Shown here: positions 52,142 through 61,975 of the stretch, in pieces
Layout of the letters: each line of letters starts with the position of its first letter
Numbering within the stretch: the first letter of the stretch is position 1
DNA from: Phycisphaera sp.
Lineage (GTDB): Bacteria; Planctomycetota; Phycisphaerae; Phycisphaerales; Phycisphaeraceae
Assembly: GCA_016125215.1 (NCBI GenBank)
Contig: WGMF01000025.1
Coordinates: forward strand, 1 to 64,000
DNA length: 64,000 bases
Direction of reading: 5' to 3'
Program-made: the position numbers and the translations under genes
Notes under the pieces: generated by a model
The model's database searches: none
Seen by the model: only the letters and a program-made list of their open reading frames with translations
What the model was told of the DNA's origin: nothing

Positions 52142-53197
52142 TCAGGCGGCCTTGTTGGTCATCATGGCCATCCCGCGCATTGTCGCTTCACGCAGTGCCA
52201 GGATCGGTCGTAAGTAAGGCTCGGCGTGAACAGGTGTGGTGATGGGGCCAAATTGGAGAAGGGTGTGTCCGTAGAGCAAGAGTCGGGCTATGTCTCTGCG
52301 ATTGACCGGTGAGGTCAGCCTGAGATTGCCCGTGTCCGTGACGGCAAAACGCCGCATCTGTGCCCGTAATTCAGCGAGATATGGGGCGTAAACCCGCTGA
52401 ACGATCACGGGGTCGTGGCCGACACCGTAGTGATGCAATCCCGGGTCGAACAGGTGGGGCGTGACAATCTTGAGCCTGTGGAAGTGGTAAAAGATCAATG
52501 GGTCGCCGTCGATGGCGACGCAACCGTCTTCCTCACGGATAACCGCGTCCGCCAGGTTCCACGGCGCGGCGTTCGCACCGTGATTCTGGATTTCCACAAT
52601 GCCCTTGTAGCGTTCTTTCCAACTATCAAGATACCCTTGATCCGCGTACCGGCCGTGGTCGATTTTTTCATAGCACCAGTCGAGACATTGCTCGTGCCAG
52701 TCCCGCAGGCAGAGCAGCCCCGTCAGGTCGTTTTTGAATACAAGCAGCCCCACATTGTATTTGCCGTAGACCCCCAGGTGACGCAGGGATTCAGGATAGC
52801 GGTGTTCGATGATGGCGACCGATCCATCCCCCAGTTCGCGGTAGATCGGCTCGGGGCTGGCAAAGAAGCACAGGTCCGAATCAAGATACGTGACCGACTC
52901 GACACCGCCGACGTGTTCGAGCACGTAGAGCGCCAGCGCGGGTGTGCAGGTGAAGTAATACTCCACGGCCGAGCGATTGGCTTTGGCGTCGAGCAGCGCG
53001 GGGTAAGCCCTTTCGAGCTGCTGCAGTGAGATCGGTCGGAGGTTGGGGATGGCCAGGCGCATGAGCTGGGCCTGGGCTTCTCGACTCAGGCACAGCGCGT
53101 GCAACACGAACGATTCCTCGTGCCGACAGAGCGATTCATAAAGAACCATCGCTCGGGGAAGGTATCGGTGGTCAAAATAGGTGCAGTAGTGCCGCAT
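52142..53197 (-). CDS. Glycosyltransferase, GT8-like
   Basis: 351 residues from ATG 53197. MRHYCTYFDHRYLPRAMVLYESL opens like other GT-A enzymes of the GT8/LPS type. The metal motif is VTYLDSDLCFFASPEPIY (about residues 95-112), then YNVGLLVFKND, GYLDSW and a His in IFYHFHRLKI. An upstream TTG (53233) would overlap the previous gene. Ends MMTNKAA after a basic, amphipathic tail. Confidence 0.8.
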   Translation of the reverse strand: MRHYCTYFDHRYLPRAMVLYESLCRHEESFVLHALCLSREAQAQLMRLAIPNLRPISLQQLERAYPALLDAKANRSAVEYYFTCTPALALYVLEHVGGVESVTYLDSDLCFFASPEPIYRELGDGSVAIIEHRYPESLRHLGVYGKYNVGLLVFKNDLTGLLCLRDWHEQCLDWCYEKIDHGRYADQGYLDSWKERYKGIVEIQNHGANAAPWNLADAVIREEDGCVAIDGDPLIFYHFHRLKIVTPHLFDPGLHHYGVGHDPVIVQRVYAPYLAELRAQMRRFAVTDTGNLRLTSPVNRRDIARLLLYGHTLLQFGPITTPVHAEPYLRPILALREATMRGMAMMTNKAA

Positions 53198-53205
53198 GGG
53201 AAGGT

Positions 53206-54348
53206 CTATCCGGCTTGTTTCGAGTTCGACCAATTGAGAATCACGTCCGCGGCACGGTTTGCATCCGCAGCCGTCAACTCGGGATACATCGGCAAACTCA
53301 ACACCCTGCGTGCAACAGACTCGGTATGGGGCAGTGGACAGGGCAGGGGCAGCCTGTCTTGATAAGCCGGCTGAAGGTGAACGGGCACGGGGTAATGGAT
53401 ACCGGTGCCGATGCCCTGGTCGGCCAGGTGACTGCGAAGAGCATCACGTTCATCGGTTTGAACCACATAGAGGTGAAATACATGCTCACGTTGAGGCGCA
53501 ACCCCCGGCAGGGTGAGGGATGAACGGACGAGAGTTTGACCGTAGACATCCGCCAGTTCCCGCCTCCGCGCGTTTTCACGGTCCAGTGCGGGGAGCCTGG
53601 CGTGGAGGATCGCGGCCTGCATTTCGTCCAGTCGGCTGTTGATGCCGGGGACATCACTGATATACCGCTGTTTCCAACCATACTCCCGCAACGATCGGAC
53701 TCGCTGCGCGATATTGTCGTCGTTCGTCGTGACCATGCCTCCGTCACCCAATGCGCCGAGGTTCTTTGTCGGGTAAAAGCTGAAGGCGGCAGCCTTACCC
53801 CACGTCCCAGCGCTTTTGCCGGCAAAGGACGCCCCGTGCGCCTGGGCGCAGTCTTCGATCACAGTGAGGTCATACCGACCCGCGATGTCCATGATGGCGG
53901 GCATATCGCATACCTGACCGTAAAGATGGACCGCAACAATGGCTTTGGGTCGAACATAAAATATGCTGTTATGAGTAAGCACAAACTTTATGGATTCTTC
54001 AAGCTTGTTAGCATCGAGGGTATACGTACTCGGATTGATATCCACAAAAATAGGAGTCGCCCCGGCACGTTCGATCCCGACCGTGGTGGCTACCGCCGTG
54101 TGCGAGACCGTGAAGACGCCATCGCCCGGTCCGATCCCACAGCCGCGCAGGGCGAGCTCGACCGCGTCGGTCCCATTGGCCACTCCGATGCCGTGACCTA
54201 CGCCCACATACTGAGAAAACGCCTCTTCAAACGCCTGGACGCGCTTGCCGAGGATGTACCAGCCGCTGTCGAGGACATCGTGGATGGCCCGGTCAATGGC
54301 TTCTTTATGCACAAGGTAGCCGGCTTTGGGATTGACGGGTAGGAGCAT
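53206..54348 (-). CDS. DegT/DnrJ/EryC1/StrS sugar aminotransferase
   Basis: 380 residues, PLP enzyme that aminates a nucleotide keto-sugar. GIGVANGTDAVELALRGCGIGPGD (phosphate loop), VIEDCAQAHGASFAGKSAGTWG (Asp that holds the PLP nitrogen) and FSFYPTKNLGALGDGGMVTT with the Schiff-base Lys (about residue 191). EYGWKQRY and GINSRLDEMQAAIL are also typical. It starts 3 bases after the epimerase gene stop and probably acts on that pathway's product. Ends NSKQAG. Confidence 0.93.
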   Translation of the reverse strand: MLLPVNPKAGYLVHKEAIDRAIHDVLDSGWYILGKRVQAFEEAFSQYVGVGHGIGVANGTDAVELALRGCGIGPGDGVFTVSHTAVATTVGIERAGATPIFVDINPSTYTLDANKLEESIKFVLTHNSIFYVRPKAIVAVHLYGQVCDMPAIMDIAGRYDLTVIEDCAQAHGASFAGKSAGTWGKAAAFSFYPTKNLGALGDGGMVTTNDDNIAQRVRSLREYGWKQRYISDVPGINSRLDEMQAAILHARLPALDRENARRRELADVYGQTLVRSSLTLPGVAPQREHVFHLYVVQTDERDALRSHLADQGIGTGIHYPVPVHLQPAYQDRLPLPCPLPHTESVARRVLSLPMYPELTAADANRAADVILNWSNSKQAG

Positions 54349-54351
54349 GGC

Positions 54352-55344
54352 TTAAAGGTATTGCTGGAGGTTCTGTCTGTAGTAATCGAGAGTCTTTTGA
54401 AAGCCGTCACGCAGGCTTGTTGTAGGTTCCCACTTGAGTAAGGACTTGATTTCAAAGTAATCCGCAAAGTAGTCACCGATATCGATGCGCTTGCGGTCGG
54501 CCGGGAATGATTTCACGGTAAACTCGCCCTTGCCGTTGGCGTCGATCATGGCCTTGGCGGTTTCTTCGAGGGAGTAAACGTCGTCACCACCGAGGTTGAA
54601 GATGCGTCCGTCGGCCTTGGGGTTCTCGGCTGCGAGCAGCATGGCCTCCACCGCGTCATCGACGTAGGTGTAGTCGCGTTTCTGTTCACCGCCCCAGACC
54701 TCGAAGGGTTTGTCTTCGAGCAGGAGCTTGATCCAGATACCCAGGAAGGTCTGCCTGGCGTCCTTGACGCGCATGCGAGGGCCGTAGGTGTTGGTCAGTC
54801 GCAGCGCGCAGGCGCGGATACCATACACATTGTTATAGAGGATGTGGTATCCCTCGCCCGCCATCTTGTTGACGCCGTTGACATCGACGGGGCGGAGGAT
54901 GTGTTTCTCATCAACAGGGAGGTAGTCGGGTTTACCGTAGAGCTGGCGAGTGGAGGCAAAGACGAGCTTGACGCCCGGGTTGTACTGCCTGCAGGCTTCG
55001 AGGATGGAGAGCTGGCTTGTGCAGTTGATTTCAAGGTCGGTGAAGGGGTTGGCCATCGAGTCCATGTGGCTGGTCTGGCCGGCGAGGTTGAAAAGGTAGT
55101 CCTGTCCCTGGACGAGGTACTTCATGGCGTGAGCGTCGCGGACGTCGGAGATGTTGACACGGACCTTGCCCTCGAGGTGGGCGATGTTGAAAAGATTCCC
55201 GCCGTATTCAGGGATGAGGCTGTCGATGAGCGTGACGTGGGTGCCCGCTTCGACGAGCCGTGTGGCAAGGTTTGAGCCGATGAAGCCCAGCCCACCGGTG
55301 ATGAGCGCTTTTCGGTCTTTGAAAGCTTCGGTACGCAGAGTCAT
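54352..55344 (-). CDS. NAD-dependent epimerase/dehydratase, variant catalytic motif
   Basis: 330 residues, extended short-chain dehydrogenase fold. Rossmann motif ALITGGLGFIGSNLATRL (about residues 13-30), DSLIPEYGGN, FNLAGQTSHMDSMANP and RLTNTYGPRMRVKDARQ are clear. The catalytic YxxxK reads NGVNK (about 158-162), so the usual Tyr is Asn while the Lys is kept; the preceding ASTRQLYG still offers the Ser/Thr and Tyr. Nucleotide-sugar 4-epimerase or 4,6-dehydratase type; substrate unknown. Confidence 0.85.
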   Translation of the reverse strand: MTLRTEAFKDRKALITGGLGFIGSNLATRLVEAGTHVTLIDSLIPEYGGNLFNIAHLEGKVRVNISDVRDAHAMKYLVQGQDYLFNLAGQTSHMDSMANPFTDLEINCTSQLSILEACRQYNPGVKLVFASTRQLYGKPDYLPVDEKHILRPVDVNGVNKMAGEGYHILYNNVYGIRACALRLTNTYGPRMRVKDARQTFLGIWIKLLLEDKPFEVWGGEQKRDYTYVDDAVEAMLLAAENPKADGRIFNLGGDDVYSLEETAKAMIDANGKGEFTVKSFPADRKRIDIGDYFADYFEIKSLLKWEPTTSLRDGFQKTLDYYRQNLQQYL

Positions 55345-55461
55345 ATCGGGCCTTGAGTGAAGGTCGCGGGATGGATCGGGACTGTATCTTTGGATCGGCT
55401 AAATCCGGGACATTTCAAGAGAGACGGTCCGTCCCGGCACCCATAGGCTTGCATGGCACCG

Positions 55462-56478
55462 TCAGGCCGCCTTGTGCATGGGTAGAACCCGACCAACGAC
55501 CCGCCTCAACCGACGAAATTGCCTTTGTCGATTCGTGGCACGGGCATGTTGGGCGTGTGATCGTTGGATCGCATCGGTCGCAATGGTGTTCAGCTCTAGC
55601 CCTAGCTTTTGATCGCCCGGACGATCGGCCACGGCCCTTGCCACGTCGAGGGCAAAGCCGCACTGACCGTCGATCATGGCAAAGGCCCACAGGAGCGCGT
55701 GGTCACGGGTTGTCTCGCGGTGCGGAGCGAGGGCATCGACAGACCTGAGGTACCGGGCCTCGACCCAGCCGGGGCTTTTACGCACGCTGTTCCCGATGCC
55801 GTCGACATCCATGCCTGGGTTGCGTTGCATGAGGTCTTTGGCGGTATCGCGGTTGATCCGGACCGACCCGCAGACGCGCATGTCGCTGAGCCAGTATCCC
55901 TGTTGGGTGAGATCGGTGTGGACCTGTGTGAAGGTGTCTTCACCCTCGTAGGCGGGGATCAGGCCGGGCTCGATGTCGATCGCCAGGGGTCGTGCCTGTT
56001 CGGGGAGGCTTTTGAATATGCGCAGGTCCGTGCCCTGTGTGTCGACCTTAAGCCAGTCGATGCGGTCGAGACCGACGCGATGCAACGCACGGTTGAGTGT
56101 GGTGGCGCGGGCTTGTGTAGTGCGTTGCACGTCGAACCAGGGGGCAAAGATGTAGTTGGACAACCCTTCACGGTCCGGCGGGAGTGTGCTCGAACAAAAC
56201 GGGCTGCGAGTGAGGTGGAAGGTCACGGAGTGTTGACTGTCGTCGGGACAGACCGCTTCGTTGAGGACAAACGATTGTTTGAAGATCCCGCCCGATTCGT
56301 TGCGTATCTCGCGGAGGTCGGGGTCGAAACCGAGGTAGACCGACTGGTCGGCAAGGGGTTGCCAGACCTCGGGCGCGGCACCCGAAGCGCCGACGTCTGC
56401 GAGGATGGGTGTGATGGACAACTCGCGGAGCACTTCCGTGGCCTCTTGCTGATGGTGGGTCTTGTCGGTTGGGGTCAT
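55462..56478 (-). CDS. FkbM family methyltransferase
   Basis: 338 residues. SAM motif ITPILADVGASGAAPEVWQPL (about 20-40) and the FkbM hallmark IDWLKVDTQGTDLRIFKSL (about 137-155). The region from about residue 235 is not part of the family core; it ends in a strongly basic stretch NRQRQFRRLRRVVGRVLP followed by MHKAA. O-methylation of a sugar in the glycan is the likely role. Confidence 0.83.
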   Translation of the reverse strand: MTPTDKTHHQQEATEVLRELSITPILADVGASGAAPEVWQPLADQSVYLGFDPDLREIRNESGGIFKQSFVLNEAVCPDDSQHSVTFHLTRSPFCSSTLPPDREGLSNYIFAPWFDVQRTTQARATTLNRALHRVGLDRIDWLKVDTQGTDLRIFKSLPEQARPLAIDIEPGLIPAYEGEDTFTQVHTDLTQQGYWLSDMRVCGSVRINRDTAKDLMQRNPGMDVDGIGNSVRKSPGWVEARYLRSVDALAPHRETTRDHALLWAFAMIDGQCGFALDVARAVADRPGDQKLGLELNTIATDAIQRSHAQHARATNRQRQFRRLRRVVGRVLPMHKAA

Positions 56479-56508
56479 GTGTTGAGTTCCGGTGTGGGCG
56501 TAAGGCGA

Positions 56509-57348
56509 TTACTTCCGGGGGCGTTCGAGGATGAACCCCTTGAAGATCGGCCGAGCGTTTTCGCAGTTGAGCACGGCGGTGTCGGCGTCGAACTCGCTGA
56601 GGATTCGGTAATCGGTGTGCGAGGCGAGGTGTTGCCTGAATCGGTCGAGGTTGAAGAACCACGCGGGGTAGCTGGTGGGTTGCCCGTAGATGTGGTTCCC
56701 GACGTGCTGAACGGTGAGGAAATCGTCCTGCATCCGCACCACCGCCAATCGGTCGATGACGACGTGTCGGACGCTCAGCTCCAGGAGCCTGTCTAACATG
56801 GTGTAAGGCTCGGGGAGGTACTGGAGCACGCCGGACGCCAGGAGCACGTTGACGGGGCGCTGGGCCAGGCACGCCTCGGGGGTTTCGTAGAAGCGCAGGT
56901 GGTCGTTGGTGAAATTGGATCGACCCTCGTCTACGAAGCTCGGCTGTTCGACGATGTTCCACTGTGGCTGGACCGGGGCCAGAAATGGTCGGCAGGCCAG
57001 GTACGTCCCGCCCAGTGCGCCGCCGAAGTCGAGGACCTCGACGTGGCCCTTATCGAGTATCGCGGCGCGCAGGAGTGTGGACAACAAAGCGTGCGGGTGG
57101 AGGGTGTGGTCGAGGGTCGTGCCGTCGCGTTCGCAATCGGCCATGCCCTCGATCACGCTGCGTACCGCCGCGGCCACGCGGTTGACGATGAAACGCGAGT
57201 CATACCCCTCGCTGTCCGCCACGGCACGGGCCCAGTTGGCGTAGCGTCCCGTGTAGTCCGTCCGACGGTGTCGCATGGAACCGAGCCTGCGCAGCCACGA
57301 GGCGCGAGGGGGGTTTACGGCGAGGGTTGTTGAGGGGTTCGATTTCAT
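56509..57348 (-). CDS. TIGR04325-type methyltransferase
   Basis: 279 residues. The family's N-terminal box appears as RRTDYTGRYANWARAVADSEGYDS. The SAM loop is EVLDFGGALGGTYLACRPFL (about 104-123), then WNIVEQPSFVDEGR, LLASGVLQYLPEPYTMLDRLL and IYGQPTSYPAWFFN. Members occur in surface-polysaccharide loci. It lacks the AA C-terminus of its neighbours, ending ERPRK. Start 18 bases after the stop of the CgeB-like gene. Confidence 0.85.
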   Translation of the reverse strand: MKSNPSTTLAVNPPRASWLRRLGSMRHRRTDYTGRYANWARAVADSEGYDSRFIVNRVAAAVRSVIEGMADCERDGTTLDHTLHPHALLSTLLRAAILDKGHVEVLDFGGALGGTYLACRPFLAPVQPQWNIVEQPSFVDEGRSNFTNDHLRFYETPEACLAQRPVNVLLASGVLQYLPEPYTMLDRLLELSVRHVVIDRLAVVRMQDDFLTVQHVGNHIYGQPTSYPAWFFNLDRFRQHLASHTDYRILSEFDADTAVLNCENARPIFKGFILERPRK

Positions 57349-57366
57349 CGGGTTTGATCGCTGGAT

Positions 57367-58518
57367 TCATGCGGCCAGTGCGGGCCAGCGCTTGCGGGAG
57401 GCGGGGAGTCTGTGTTCGAAGATGTCGATGAGTTGGTCGATCCTGCCGCGGTAGGTGTGATCGCGCAGGGTCCGATTTTGCCCTGCGAGTGCCATCTTTT
57501 CACGCAGGGTGTCATCGCGTACCAGTCGGTCGATCTGGCCGAGGCAGTCCACCGGGGAGTGGTAGGTGGCGACTTGGACCTGCGGTGTGAACATCTCGTG
57601 GAGGTTGCGCTTTTCTTCGGTGAGCAGGGCGGTGCCGACACCGGTGGTCTCGTAGAGGCGCATGTTGTTGGCAAAGGGGCCGGCCACGTCGCTGTGGTAG
57701 TTGATGACGACTTTGGCTGACGCGAGTGCGCGGTACATGTCGAGTCCCCAGAGTTCCCCGCCGTGGACCGCGCGGAGGGGGGAGTTTTTGTCGAGCTTCT
57801 CGAGGCCGTACCCGAACACGCCGACGCGGTAGCGTTCGCAGAGGCTTTCGAGCAAGGTTGTGCGTCGCGTGTGCGGTTGGCCGACGCCGCCGACGAAGAT
57901 CACGTCGTAGCGTTTGTGTTGGGTGGGGACGAAGTCAAGGACACGCTCGTCGAACCCGAGTTTGAAGTGTTCGCTCGGCACACCCAGGCTGCGGAAGTAT
58001 TCGACCTGGTTGGGCAGTGACGAGAGGATCAGGTCGTACATCGACAGGTCGTGCGAGGGCAGTTCCGCGGCGTGTTGGCCGACGAGCAGGGGGATGCGGG
58101 GCTTGATCTGTGTGAAGAACGCCGAGTCGAGTCCGATGTGGTGGTTCAGGACGATGTCGGGCTGGTAGTGGTCGATCTGTGCGCGGAGGATGTCGTACAT
58201 CCACGTGCTGTCGGGCCTGCGTGCGACCCAGGGGACGAGGCCTTTTCGCAAGCGGAAACGGATCGGGCGTTCGGGGGTGACGCGCACGTTGTGCTCGCTT
58301 GCCCAGGCGCGTTGCATGGGTGCGTTGTTGGCAAAGACTTCGACCGCGTCGTGGCCTCGTTCGCGCAGGAGTCTGGGGTAGACATCGGAGATGCCGAAGA
58401 AGCTTTGTGCGCGGGCGACCTGTTGTTCCTCGAAATTTTGTGAAGCCAGCCCGGGGTTCTGTGCGTAGAGGTGGCTGAGGAACTTGGGGTAGTCCGCGTT
58501 GATGATGAAGATTTTCAT
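57367..58518 (-). CDS. CgeB-like glycosyltransferase
   Basis: 383 residues from ATG 58518. MKIFIINADYPKFLSHLYAQNP opens it. YDVIFVGGVGQPHTRRTTLLESLC, GYGLEKLDKNSPLRAVHGGELWGLDMYRALASAKVVIN and NMRLYETTGVGTALLTEEKRNL (the glycosyltransferase C-domain of the Glyco_trans_1_2 kind) are typical. Ends RWPALAA. It overlaps or nearly abuts the sulfotransferase stop (58523). Confidence 0.83.
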   Translation of the reverse strand: MKIFIINADYPKFLSHLYAQNPGLASQNFEEQQVARAQSFFGISDVYPRLLRERGHDAVEVFANNAPMQRAWASEHNVRVTPERPIRFRLRKGLVPWVARRPDSTWMYDILRAQIDHYQPDIVLNHHIGLDSAFFTQIKPRIPLLVGQHAAELPSHDLSMYDLILSSLPNQVEYFRSLGVPSEHFKLGFDERVLDFVPTQHKRYDVIFVGGVGQPHTRRTTLLESLCERYRVGVFGYGLEKLDKNSPLRAVHGGELWGLDMYRALASAKVVINYHSDVAGPFANNMRLYETTGVGTALLTEEKRNLHEMFTPQVQVATYHSPVDCLGQIDRLVRDDTLREKMALAGQNRTLRDHTYRGRIDQLIDIFEHRLPASRKRWPALAA

Positions 58519-58522
58519 CGTG

Positions 58523-59143
58523 TCAGGCCGCCTTTTGGGTATGCGTGAGGGTTCGGGCTTTGCGGACGACACGGTTGCAAGCGCTTCGCCACCAGCTCCG
58601 CCCCGCGGCGGTGTTGAGGCGGGGGAAATCGCATTGTGGCGTCTGGCAACCGAGGAAGGGGCAGAGCTTTTCCCAGCCCTCGCCCCTGGTGAGTTTCATC
58701 ACGATCAGGTCGTCGGGTCGGCGTGCAAAGTATTCAAGCACACGGGCGTTGTGTGCGCGGTATCGGTTGAGGTAGGCCTCTTCGTGACCCTTCGGGCTTG
58801 CGTAACCGTAAATCCATTTCTGCATGTCGGAGGGTTCCGAGCCGAAGTGTTTGAGGACGCTGCGGAGCCAGGATTGTTCATCGCGCAGGGTGAGGATGAA
58901 CTTCGAGCCGGGGTGGCGTTCGTCAAGCTCGCGGTAGAGCAAGGCCCAGGGGTTGTCCTGGAAGGCGTCGTATTCGTCGGCCACGGCCAGTGCGACCTTG
59001 CGGATGTGTCGGTCGAAGTCAGGTCCGCAAACACTGACATAACCGCACACGTCGTAGCCCAGCAGCTCCAGCGCCGCGCCCAGCGACGTGGTGCCGGTCT
59101 TCTGAAAGCCGATGGCAAATATTTTTCCGGTGTGGCGCTTCAT
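58523..59143 (-). CDS. Sulfotransferase
   Basis: 206 residues from ATG 59143. Transfers sulfate from PAPS. The 5'-phosphosulfate loop IFAIGFQKTGTTSLGAALELLG (about residues 7-28) and the 3'-phosphate motif FILTLRDEQSWLRSVLKHFG (about 90-109) are both present. Soluble, no signal anchor. Implies a sulfated cluster product. Ends LTHTQKAA after a basic region. Confidence 0.88.
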   Translation of the reverse strand: MKRHTGKIFAIGFQKTGTTSLGAALELLGYDVCGYVSVCGPDFDRHIRKVALAVADEYDAFQDNPWALLYRELDERHPGSKFILTLRDEQSWLRSVLKHFGSEPSDMQKWIYGYASPKGHEEAYLNRYRAHNARVLEYFARRPDDLIVMKLTRGEGWEKLCPFLGCQTPQCDFPRLNTAAGRSWWRSACNRVVRKARTLTHTQKAA

Positions 59144-59190
59144 AGTCAGATTTCGATCCGTGTCGTGATCCACGTTAAAACTTCCGGGGG

Positions 59191-60444
<1,254 letters not shown>

Positions 60445-60446
60445 GG

Positions 60447-61319
60447 TCACACCACGTCCCCGAATCGCCGTTCGACTCGCCCGAAGTAGCCCAGCGCGAT
60501 GACGAGCAGCGTCAGACTGACACTCAGTGAGATCACAAGAGACCGCGTGTCGACCACCCCGCCGATCACCGCCGCCCGCATGGCCTGGATTGGCCCCGTC
60601 ACCGGGTTGAGCGACAGCACCCACCGCCACCGCTCGGGCACGACGCTCACCGGGTAGATCACCGGTGTCACAAAGAACAACACCTGCACCACGAACGGCA
60701 CGACATGCCGAAAGTCACGGTAAGAAACACTCAGCGCCGCAAACCCGATCCCCACCCCCAGCGACGAGAGCATCACGAGCACCACCAGCACAGGCACCCA
60801 CAAAAGCGACCAGCCCAGCGCCACGCCCGTGATGAGCATCATCCCGATGAGCACAATAAAACTCACCGCCATGTCCACCAGCGGCGCGCCGACCGCGCCG
60901 AGCGGCATCAGCAACCTCGGGAAATAAACCTTCGTCAGGATCGATGCGTTGGCGACAAGGCTCTGGCTCGAAGCCGTCACACTCGAAGCGAAAAACGTCC
61001 AGGGCAGCAAACCCGCAAACACAAACACGGGGTAAGGCACGTTTCCCGTGCTCTTGCTCACACCGAGCATGTGCCCGAAGAAGAGCGTGAAGACCCCCAT
61101 CATCACGATCGGCTGGATCACCGCCCAGAGCACACCGAGCGCCGTCTGCTTGTATCGGATCGAGATATCCCGGCAGGCCCACAGCAGCAGCAGGTCGCGC
61201 CGCTTCCATAGTTCGCCAAGCTCGATGCTCGACCACCCGGTGCGCGGGACGAGCATCGTGACACGCCGGTCGCCGACGACATCGTGTGCGCGGGGATCGA
61301 GTGCGGGGGATGAGGACAT
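60447..61319 (-). CDS. wzm: Polysaccharide ABC exporter permease (Wzm-type)
   Basis: 290 residues from ATG 61319, six predicted membrane helices of the ABC-2 type. ELWKRRDLLLLWACRDISIRYKQTALGVLWAVIQP is the gate-helix start; LPWTFFASSVTASSQSLVANASILTKVYFPRLLMP holds the coupling-helix region, and VVPERWRWVLSLNPVTGPIQAMRA the extracellular segment. Forms the channel with the ATPase encoded next. Confidence 0.93.
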   Translation of the reverse strand: MSSSPALDPRAHDVVGDRRVTMLVPRTGWSSIELGELWKRRDLLLLWACRDISIRYKQTALGVLWAVIQPIVMMGVFTLFFGHMLGVSKSTGNVPYPVFVFAGLLPWTFFASSVTASSQSLVANASILTKVYFPRLLMPLGAVGAPLVDMAVSFIVLIGMMLITGVALGWSLLWVPVLVVLVMLSSLGVGIGFAALSVSYRDFRHVVPFVVQVLFFVTPVIYPVSVVPERWRWVLSLNPVTGPIQAMRAAVIGGVVDTRSLVISLSVSLTLLVIALGYFGRVERRFGDVV

Positions 61320-61492
61320 GCCGGTCAACCCTTCGGCTTATGGGTTCATCAGCCGTCACGGTCGGTACAACCGTTACAAACGGCCCAACACCTATCGTCG
61401 AAGTTGGGCGTCCACTTAATCGATGTCCGTGGATAACCGCCGCAGTCGCGGCAAGAGGAGGGGATGCAGAGAGGCCAGGAGTTATCGGCTGT

Positions 61493-61936
61493 TTATTCGC
61501 TGTCGTTGTCGCGGTGGACGAAGCGTTTTTCGATGGCCCGAACCGGATAGAGGATGAGCAGGACCCCCGCCATCGACAGCCCGGCAATCATGTAAAAGCC
61601 CGCGCCGCACGCCACGCCGATCGCGCCGACCATCCAGACACCCGCGGCCGTCGTGATGCCACGCACGTTGCCCGGTGCCTGGATGATTGCCCCCGCGCCG
61701 AGGAATCCGATGCCGCCGATAATCCCCGCGACGAGTCGGAGCGGGTCGTAGTTCTGCCCCGTGGGCATCGTTCTGAGAAACTCAAGCGAGATCAGCGTGA
61801 ACGTGGCCGACCCCAGCGCCACGAGCGCGTGTGTCTTCAGGCCGGCCGGCTTGTGGTGGACCTCGCGGTCGCAACCGACCAGGGCACCCATCAGGAGCGC
61901 CACGCCAAGCCTCAACGCCATCTCGGTCCATTCCAT
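61493..61936 (-). CDS. MgtC/SapB family membrane protein
   Basis: 147 residues. MALRLGVALLMGALVGCDREVHHKPAGLKTHALVALGSATFTLIS is the family N-terminus with the conserved Asp/Glu and Lys residues. GIIGGIGFLGAGAIIQAPGNVRGITTAAGVWMVGAIGVACGAGFY is the core. Short form, no C-terminal ACT domain. Linked in other bacteria to magnesium limitation or acid tolerance. Confidence 0.88.
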   Translation of the reverse strand: MEWTEMALRLGVALLMGALVGCDREVHHKPAGLKTHALVALGSATFTLISLEFLRTMPTGQNYDPLRLVAGIIGGIGFLGAGAIIQAPGNVRGITTAAGVWMVGAIGVACGAGFYMIAGLSMAGVLLILYPVRAIEKRFVHRDNDSE

Positions 61937-61975
61937 CGCAGTCTCGCTTTGGGCCCCATGCCGACGATGTTTATT

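Noticed and set aside
55609-56796. A 395-codon plus-strand frame opposite the FkbM and TIGR04325 methyltransferases
   Set aside because: Both minus-strand genes have clear family motifs; the opposite frame has none.
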